Made by a program: the position numbers and the translations under genes. Shown one piece after another: positions 56,691 to 64,000 of a DNA stretch of 64,000 nucleotides. Location of the stretch: NCBI RefSeq assembly GCF_021130785.1, contig NW_025777962.1:19201-83200 (forward strand), in the 5' to 3' direction. The notes under the pieces were generated by a model. It did not search any database and had not been told where the DNA came from. It saw only the letters and a list, made by a program, of their open reading frames with translations. The number at the start of each line of letters is the position of its first letter. Position 1 is the stretch's first letter. This DNA is from Homalodisca vitripennis (Eukaryota; Arthropoda; Insecta; Hemiptera; Cicadellidae).

Positions 56691-57499
56691 TCGCCCAGGC
56701 CCTAATTGAGGTGTTTAATAAATTTCGGGGATAAGCGGAATTCTAGGATAGGTTTAGTCTGAGCATTAGATCAGGAAATATGGGAGTTTAAAGAAGAACC
56801 TTTTTTAAATTTTCAGGATTTCCATGAACGTTTTTGACTTTAAGAGGATTTTGTGCCTTAACCGTTAAAATTATCCGATAAAAAGTGACTGGGACCTTTC
56901 CTGTCGGAAATTTAATTTTATCCAATTTCTGATATTGGATTTGAGCTAAGAATTTTGGTTTTAGCCAGTACAGAGCATGGGAGAATAGTCCTGCACTGGT
57001 CAGCTAGTGTGAATTAATTAGTGTAAAATAAAATAAAAACTACCTTTATCAGATTATTAAGTTGATCAGGGGGTTTAATTTTATCAGGAGTTCATCTACC
57101 AGGAAATTCCCGGGAGGGAGCGTTAATGTTATCGGGGGGGTATAAGAAACCGTGGTATTTTCCCGGGAAATGTGTGTCTAAGGAACGAGAATACGTGTAC
57201 AGTAATTTGTATTAAAATAAAACGTTGATCAGAGGGTTTAAATTAATTAGGAAACTGTCATTCCATAACACAGTTTTGACAATGAATCACTATTTCATTA
57301 CATTAGTTTTAAAACGTTTCTCTGTCTTTATTCTACTATTGATGCTAGCTAACGCTTCAGCCAATTTTCAATGTGGGTTTGTATTCACTCGTTACCTAGC
57401 AAAGCAAGTGCAATCTGAATTTAAAATAAATTTACACCAATATTACTGGCATATAAATATAAATTCACGACAAATATTTTATTGACCCCAGATAATACA
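56690..57499. repeat. Low-copy repeat region with direct repeat TTGATCAG-GGTTTAA
   Basis: TTGATCAGGGGGTTTAATTTT near 57062 and TTGATCAGAGGGTTTAAATT near 57226 are about 164 bp apart and are preceded by similar A-rich sequence. CCCGGGA occurs twice. Near 56878, AAAAAGTGACTGGGACCTTT resembles the unit of the array that follows. No gene is recognised; the frame at 57225-57485 is probably fortuitous. Confidence 0.4.
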
Positions 57500-58310
57500 G
57501 CTCTAACCTAAAAATAATAAAATTATTACCGAAATAAACAAACGGGTTTTTTCGGCCAAATCATTGCGAATAAAGCAAAAAGTTACAGGACTCTTTTTGT
57601 AGATAACGTAATTTCTTAGTTCTTTGTCACAACTTATTTTAAGCTACGACCAACGGTTTGGGCACGATCAAGCCCGGAAACTAAATTTTCATATGATAAT
57701 TACAAAGGTTTAGAATACAGTTATAATCGCGTTTTGTGGCTTAGCCGATCGAGATAGAGCCAAAAGTCACAGGACAATTTTTGTAGATAACATTATTCCT
57801 TAAATTCCACGTCTATTTTTATTTCTACTTCCGAACAACGGTTTTTGCCTCTAACGACCACGAAATCTAAATTCTCATTAGAAAATTAATAAATATTTGC
57901 TCTTTAGAGCGCGCTTTTTGCCTAAACCAATACAGATGTGCTAAAAAGTCACTGAACCTTTTTCTGTAAATAAACGTAATTTGGTAACTATATTGGGTCC
58001 AACTACGGACCAACCGTTCGACCGCTATCAGGCTTCAAAACATTATTTTTAACGAAAACATTTCTGGAATGTCAAACATGCGAGCTTTTGGTGGTTAACC
58101 ATTAGAGGTTAGAACAAAAAGTCAACTGGTCCTTTTTTGTAGGTCATTTCATTCCTGACTAACGATTTTCCATCAGATCCGAGCTATATCAAACGGTTCG
58201 CCCGTTATCGGTCTTACAAAAAATGACCTGCAAGGGTTAAAAATGCGCGTTTATTTACGATTTTTTTAAGTTATACCTGCGTGCCAAATTTATAGTTTTT
58301 CTAGCACTTC
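57500..58310. repeat. Diverged tandem array, unit about 180 bp, four copies
   Basis: The landmark AAAAGTCACNGGACNTTTTTTGTAGATAA recurs at about 57581, 57765, 57947 and 58120 (spacings 184, 182, 173), each time followed by GTAATT/ATTCC and, about 65 bp later, an AACGGTT block. Units are clearly diverged. It ends at a TCTGTCTGTCAGTCAG run near 58345. Satellite-like or a repeat core of an unidentified transposon. Confidence 0.7.
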
Positions 58311-58908
58311 TAGAACTATGTTAGAATTTGAATCTACATGTCTGTCTGTCAGTCAGTTTTACATTGCGGCTTTATATTATATAGTATGTGTCCGTTAATA
58401 GGTTGAAACATATATTGTCAGTGTAGGGGAAGTGGTCAATTTTGGTCAAGTAGTTTTATCCACTCATAACACATGTGGTGTTGGTTATGTTACGAGTAAA
58501 AAAGCCAATACCGTAGAGCACATTGAAACTGGCTAGCGATTCATTTACTTTCCTACCATCATGTCACTTTCCATTTTATCCTTGTATTGTAGTTGATAAG
58601 TTTATATAAATAACTTGATATAATGTCCCGTTTATTATTTCTTTTGCTATTATTATAAACAATCGATATTATTTGGTTTACCTGACTATATTATAAATCT
58701 TCCTTCTCTAGGCAAATTCTCCTTCTTATTTCAGGCAAATTAAATACCCTTATAGCTTGCTGTACCTACAGTTTTACTAAAACGTAACTCAGTTTCTCTG
58801 CAAATTGAGAATAGTTATAAATTGTAATCAGTACGAATAAAATATTTTGGACGAGCACCCTCGATATGTTTGTTATAGTAGAGGAGAAATTTAATTTATA
58901 ACACTTAC

Positions 58909-59014
58909 TTTTCATGTAAGCCGAAATAAAAACAATTCCATTATGCAGGTGTACTAATTTACCAGGCCAGTTGTTGAAGTCCACAATGGGTTGATAGGGA
59001 GTGTTCAGTGGTAA
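58909..59014 (-). CDS. Orphan exon-like block, product not recognised
   Basis: Between an acceptor-like GTGTTAG and a strong GTAAGT donor the minus strand has 35 open codons plus one base: LPLNTPYQPIVDFNNWPGKL continuing VHLHNGIVFISAYMK. The composition (Trp, Pro, His, balanced charge) is unlike AT-rich noise. No neighbouring exon in a matching phase was found, and I cannot name the family. It could be an exon of a gene running left or a fragment of a mobile element. Confidence 0.35.
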
Positions 59015-60780
59015 CTAACACTCCCCTCAGATTGTCTCTAATAGGATTTGTACACTGAACCTCCCCCACCCGCATTCACGTTAATTGCATTTAAAGGTAT
59101 AAAAATTATATATATCTGCTGAAAACAAGAACACAGATTAAGAATCGACTACAAAATTAAATGTTGTTCGGGTAGTAACTGTTGCCAATTAACTTGTTTA
59201 TTTCCCTTAAAAGTTTATAAATATATGAATAATGTTATTTCATGACAAAGAGAACAATGTACGTTTTTAATTTAAAAAGAGATATGAGGCTAAAGTTATT
59301 TAGCAGAACCTTGCACTTGATTGCCAAGGGTAACAGCTTGTTTATTTATACAAATTTAAACTAAAAATCAAACAATTTAACAAAAAAACTAGCAAACTAT
59401 ATGAACTCTTTCAATAATAAAATTACCATTTTTATCGTTATAATAGCAAATTTACTGTATTTAACGTAAGTTATGAAATGAATAAAAAAATATATAGATC
59501 TCGTTAATTTAACGACGTTAACGTCTCAGATAATTGTTTTTTATTGGCATATAAAGCTATTTTATTATTTATTGCCTTTTAAAACGATGTGGTACATCGT
59601 TTAAATCTGATATATGTGACATAGGACCATCAACTTATGAAAAAAGGTGATTTGTCGCAGCGGAGCAGCTATAAAAAAAATTCTTTACACTATTATTATT
59701 GGTTTAATTCCCAAATCTTCCCAGCTGGGATCACTTACAATATCAATTTCGCTTTACTGGAATCTTATAGGTATATATATAGGTCAGGCGACTACAAACC
59801 TATTTCCCATTGAATGAAGTCGTACCCATCATATTACTGTACCAATCACTACTCATGTATTAGGTGTCATTTACTAGTCAGCCTGGGGGTAGAAGTAATA
59901 TCACTACAAAAATATTTAGATTCGTTTCTCGTTATTCAGATTGTTAACCTCCGCATGTCGAGAGGTTGAAATTTATTTACTATGTAGAGAGTGAAATTAC
60001 CTATAGACTTGAAAGGACTTATTTCTATATAGGCATCCATCAATTTCTATAGTGGTTCATATCACTCCATAGCATTTGGTTTATTATTAGTACCAATCCT
60101 TACAAAGGAGTGTTATGGGTAACCACGACAGCAACGTGAAAACTCGCTAACAAATAATTGTTTTTAAAAAACTGACCACAGTCATATAGCATTTTAAAAC
60201 GTGACACGTGGACAGTAAAACATGATTACATGTGTTTTGATGTTACACAATTTCACCATAAGCCTGTGATTAAAATTTACGAAGTTTAATCTGTAAAAAG
60301 TTTTAAATTACATAATATTTGTTAAAATCAGGTGAATTCAAATAAAAAAATATGGTGAATGCATACATACAAAATTACATTTCTTGCTTTACATCTAAAT
60401 TTTTTTATCTGATTTTAATCTTTACAAACTTTTTAAATGTCAATCTAGTAAATTTTGAAAATCGTTGAAACAGTTTAAAATGTATTAATTAATATGTGCT
60501 ATATATTTTTTTGTAAATTGTAAAGCATTTTTCAATATATATTTCCGGAGAAGATCACTGAAACCAATACATATTGTAACCGACCGCACAGCACACCTGG
60601 TGCACCTGTGTAAGTCGCACGGACAATGTATCAATGTGTCAATGTGTTAATGTATCGACTTAAAAAATTGTACACTAACCACATCAAACAAATATGCTGC
60701 TTCGGATTAATACTCCAACAAAACTTGTATTTATTTCTTTTATCATATTCCTTATATACTATATATATATATATATTATA
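59015..60780. other. Intergenic; nothing recognised
   Basis: AT-rich, with a short (TA)n run directly before the Tc1/mariner element. The two bases TA at 60779-60780 are its left target duplication. Confidence 0.5.
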
Positions 60781-61320
60781 TACAGGGGTGTCCCATGAAG
60801 AAACGGAGAAACTGTTCAGGACTTGTTCTTACGGTGAAAATAATGAAAAAAGTTCATATAACACATAGGTCCAGAAACGCTTAGTTAGCGAGCTATACAG
60901 GGAGAAAGATTTTCGCCCAGATTTCAGTGCCACCGTTAAAAGGGGAGCCCTATTAAATTATTTTGGGCGTTACCCAGGACCGTAAAATTTTAATGTATAT
61001 TATGCATATTGAACTGAAAAAATTGAATCAAATTGGTACCAGACCTCTAGCTGCAGTAATTTTTAAGATATCTGAAGAAATACGCAAAATTCGGTGTCCA
61101 AAAAAACAACAAGTTTCATTTAAGTTTCAAGTAGATTAACTTTGTTAAAATGTGTAACAAACACGTAAAATTCTTTAACAAAACTTGTAAAAAATTAATT
61201 CCTTAAGATAATGATGTAAAATAAGCCCAATAAAAAGTATACGTAAACTTTAAGAAAAATCAATTTTTAATCAAATAAATAACGTACGACAGAATAGACT
61301 AAATCGGTTACACTTTTTTT
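60781..61320 (+). repeat. Left long terminal inverted repeat of Tc1/mariner-type element
   Basis: Pairs with 62816-63353. Conserved blocks include AAGAAACGGAGAAACTG, AACGGTGGCACTG (complement) and GGGCGTTACCCAGGAC. A plus frame at 60626-60868 crosses the border and is not a gene. Confidence 0.8.
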
Positions 61321-61429
61321 TTGCTGATCGTACATGTTTTTTATAAACTTTTATTTTCACTTACTATTGCAAAAAAAATAAATGCTAACAAAATAACTAA
61401 CCTTAGTTTAGTAACTGTTCGAAATTCCC

Positions 61430-62463
61430 TCCCTTCACAATGCACACAGCACTCTGATCGACGTAAAATATTTGTGGTGGCTCTGCGAATTATGTCTGGA
61501 ATTGTTTCTTTATACTGTCAAATGCGTTGCGAATTCTAACGAGTAATTCTTCCTTGGTATCAACTTTACGTTTATATACACCATAGCTTTGATTTGTCCC
61601 CATAAGTAATAGTCAAGAGGCGATAAGTCATTGGTCCACCACGCCCAAATCCAGTTCAAGAAATTAGCATTCAAATGATTTTCTAGCTACTAAAGAAAAA
61701 TGAGGAGTTTGCACCATCGTGTTGGAAGATCATTTTTAATCTTTTTTGTAAAATGGATATCTTCCAAAAGAGCCGGTAAAATCATTTTTTCAGAAATTGT
61801 TCGTACATATTTCCTGTAAGGTTTCCTTCAAAAACGAATGGTCCTAGAATTTCAATAACGGCACACCAAACATTAATGTGAAAATCTGTGTTGGAAAAAA
61901 GGTTTACTACGGTTACCATGTGGATTTTCTTTCGATCCATAAATGACTATTTCTACAATTGAAGGACCCGTTTCTCTCGTGAAAGTTGCTTCATCAGTAA
62001 ATAAAATTGAATTCACCCTATCAGCATTTGTCTAGAAGCCAATGAGAAAAGTTTAACCGTAAAGGGTAATCTGTCGGCAGCAAATGTTGTAACTTTTGCA
62101 GGTGAAAAGGATGAAGTCTCTCTTCACGCAAGATGCGTACACTTTGTTTCTCGATGAACCAGTCCGATAACGCAATTCGCCTCGTACTAGTACCCGGGCT
62201 ACGATGAATATGTTGAATCACTTGAAGTTTCATCGTTAACGCGATGATGTGACTGCCGTTCAACCGAAAACGAAATTGCTGGAAATGATCCATTCGTTTC
62301 TTAAAAACTGAAACAAACTGAAGAAAAGGTTTTCGCATTCGGAATCCGCCTTGCAGGAAATCTTTTCCTGATATTTACGTCGAGCAGCTTCCGCATTTCC
62401 ATTAGTATATCAGTAACAGAACATTATGTCGGCATATTCTTCATTAGAAAATTTAAACGGCAT
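61430..62463 (-). pseudogene. Tc1/mariner-type transposase (DUF4817 HTH + DDE_3), broken
   Basis: From ATG at 62463 the minus strand reads MPFKFSNEEYADIMF, then TGA, then YTNGNAEAARRKYQEK, the typical N-terminal HTH of this group. The frame at 62021-62338 gives SPGTSTRRIAL, REERLHPFHLQKLQHLLPTD and LNFSHWLLDKC. Downstream, FTDEATFTRE holds the first catalytic Asp, and FQHDGA the second. The segment expected to carry the third acid lies near 61620 in a damaged GRGGP-like stretch. At least one stop and several frameshifts rule out activity. Expected intact length is about 350 residues. Confidence 0.75.
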
Positions 62464-62815
62464 ATTAAACTTTTATACTGTATCAATATTTTACACTTAA
62501 ACTTATCTGTATGACACTTCAATATAAAATATTCAAAAAAAGTTCGTAATTGTGATTGTTGAACAGCTGTTTAGTACTGCCAACCTATGAAAATAATATT
62601 TTTGTTACAAAAGTTGTAGAATAACGTAAATTAATTCGCAATTATTGTTAGTTTTCAGATTTTTATGACACTAAAGTTTTTTTACTAGTATGTAATTCAT
62701 TAGAAAAAAATAGAAGAATTGTTTCTATAAATAAAATCTATACATAATTATTTTCAATAATATCTTCAATTATTAAAATGTTTTCTCCAAATATTAGGAT
62801 GTACATTCAGTAAGA

Positions 62816-63353
62816 AAAAAAGTGTAACGATTTTGTCTATTCTTCGTTACGTTATTTATTTTTAAATTTAAAAATGGATTTTCTTAAAGTTTACGTATTA
62901 ATTTTTTTTGCTTATTTTTACATTATTATCTTAAGTAAATTAAATTCTTTACAAGTTGTGTTAAAGAAATTTTTACGTGTTTGTTACACATTTAACAAAG
63001 TTAATCTACTTGAAACTTAAATGAAACTTGTTTTTGGACACCGAATTTTGCGTATTTCTTCAGATATCTTAAAAAATTACTGCAGCTAGAGGCCTGGGAA
63101 ACCAATTTTATTCCATTTTCCAGTTTAAATCTGCATAATATGCATTAAATTTTACGTCCTGGGTAACGCCCAAAATAATTTAATAGGGCCTCCCTTTTAA
63201 CGGTGGCACTGAAATCTGGGCGAAATCTTTCACCCTGTATAGCTCGCTAAACTAAGCGTTTCGGGGACCTATGTGTATATGAACTTTTTTCATTATTTTC
63301 ACCGTAAGAACAAGTCCTGACAGTTTCTCCGTTTCTTCATGGGACACCCTGTA
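62816..63353 (-). repeat. Right long terminal inverted repeat of Tc1/mariner-type element
   Basis: Inverted partner of 60781-61320. Ends GGGACACCCTGTA followed by TA. Confidence 0.8.
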
Positions 63354-64000
63354 TAAGCTTTGGAAGTGGAAATTGTGTCACGCGATAATATTCTTATAAC
63401 ACACACAACGGTGAAAACGGATATTAGGTTACGAATAGTTGATCAGAAAAAATTTTAATAAACCTTTTTCTTCAGGTCTTTTAACTTAATAGTTTAAATT
63501 TTACAAATGTTACATCTAAAAAAACACATCACCTTAAAAACTGTACATGAAATGATATTCAAATCTGTATTGTATATTACTAATTTTCGTGAAAATAAAA
63601 ATGATTAATTAAATTATAAATAATTAATAAATATAAATAAATAATTAAACGTATCCCTTGGCGCCGGTTGTATAAAGATAAGAAGGAAAGCTTTTCATCA
63701 ACAAGTTAAAATAATTCCTGATATAATAAAAAGATAGTTACGCTTTAATACACCAAACAATTTTAACAAATTTTCTAAGTGCTACTTATCATTAATCAAA
63801 AAATAAACCGATCTTAAGCTGACTAAACTGGTGGCTTTTTTCACAAAGTTACAATGCTCATGTTACATTGTGTTGTAGCCTTTTATGGATATGATAAAAA
63901 AAATTATTTACATCTTTTACAAAACAATAATGATGGATTTATTTCCACTGTTTTTAAAAAACCTTTGGTGCAGAAATTAAAAAGTTTTTTTAAAAAAATG
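63354..64000. other. Intergenic; nothing recognised
   Basis: AT-rich sequence after the Tc1/mariner element. TA at 63354-63355 is its right target duplication. No coding or repeat signal stands out before the window edge. Confidence 0.5.

Larger units (their letters stand above)
60781..63353 (-). mobile_element. Tc1/mariner-type transposon with long inverted repeats
   Basis: Both ends begin TACAGGG-TGTCCCATGAAG and are flanked by TA. The inverted repeats extend about 540 bp (60781-61320 and 62816-63353) with scattered mismatches and indels. A single broken transposase gene lies between them on the minus strand. Long-TIR members with a DUF4817-type N-terminal HTH are common in insects. The mismatches between the arms show it is not very recent. 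Confidence 0.85.

Noticed and set aside
60626..60868. 80-codon plus-strand frame
   Set aside because: Crosses the border of the Tc1/mariner element and lies in its terminal repeat; not a gene.

Overview
The window is AT-rich eukaryotic DNA with spliceosomal introns, a decayed tandem gene copy, LINE, LTR, pogo, Penelope-like and Tc1/mariner elements, and microsatellites. The host genes are insect-type gustatory receptors (GRs, 7tm_7 chemoreceptors), so this is an insect genome. Order or species cannot be fixed from the sequence alone.

The only intact-looking host gene is a GR on the minus strand (called GR-B here). Eight exons can be assembled between 46767 and 28371. All splice phases agree, the total is 402 codons including the stop, and the protein ends in the GR signature TYhhhhhQF (TYIIVLTQF). 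Its last intron is about 10.3 kb because two plus-strand transposons sit in it: a pogo-like DNA transposon (29168-32099) and a nearly full-length CR1-like LINE (about 32480-38443). A second GR copy on the minus strand (GR-A, 17464-21303) keeps the last exons but has a frameshift, and its 5' half is missing. It lacks the pogo and CR1 insertions and so acts as an empty-site comparator. A third copy of the terminal GR exon lies at 4904-4996.

Positions 1-11911 and 23538-35445 are near-identical direct copies. They contain part of an LTR element, intergenic DNA, the GR terminal exon, the pogo element and the 5' half of the CR1 element. Their differences are overwhelmingly one-base insertions in copy 1, which suggests either a very recent duplication with poorly polished consensus or an assembly duplicate. 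A non-autonomous LTR element (21454-25104, LTRs of about 805 bp, TGTACC...GGTACA ends, ACTT target duplication) lies between GR-A and GR-B.

The most unusual object is the CR1-like LINE. Its ORF1 joins a coiled coil, an Ulp1/SENP-like cysteine-protease domain and an SGNH (GDSL) esterase domain. ORF2 carries an APE endonuclease and a reverse transcriptase. It is degenerate here: one shared stop codon and frameshifts in ORF1, and a nonsense codon, frameshifts and a probable endonuclease active-site change in ORF2.

From 46.8 to 60.8 kb I recognise little coding content: a Penelope-like GIY-YIG remnant, a diverged repeat array with a period near 180 bp, and one orphan exon-like block. At 60781-63353 lies a Tc1/mariner-type transposon with about 540 bp inverted repeats, a TA duplication and a broken DUF4817/DDE-type transposase.
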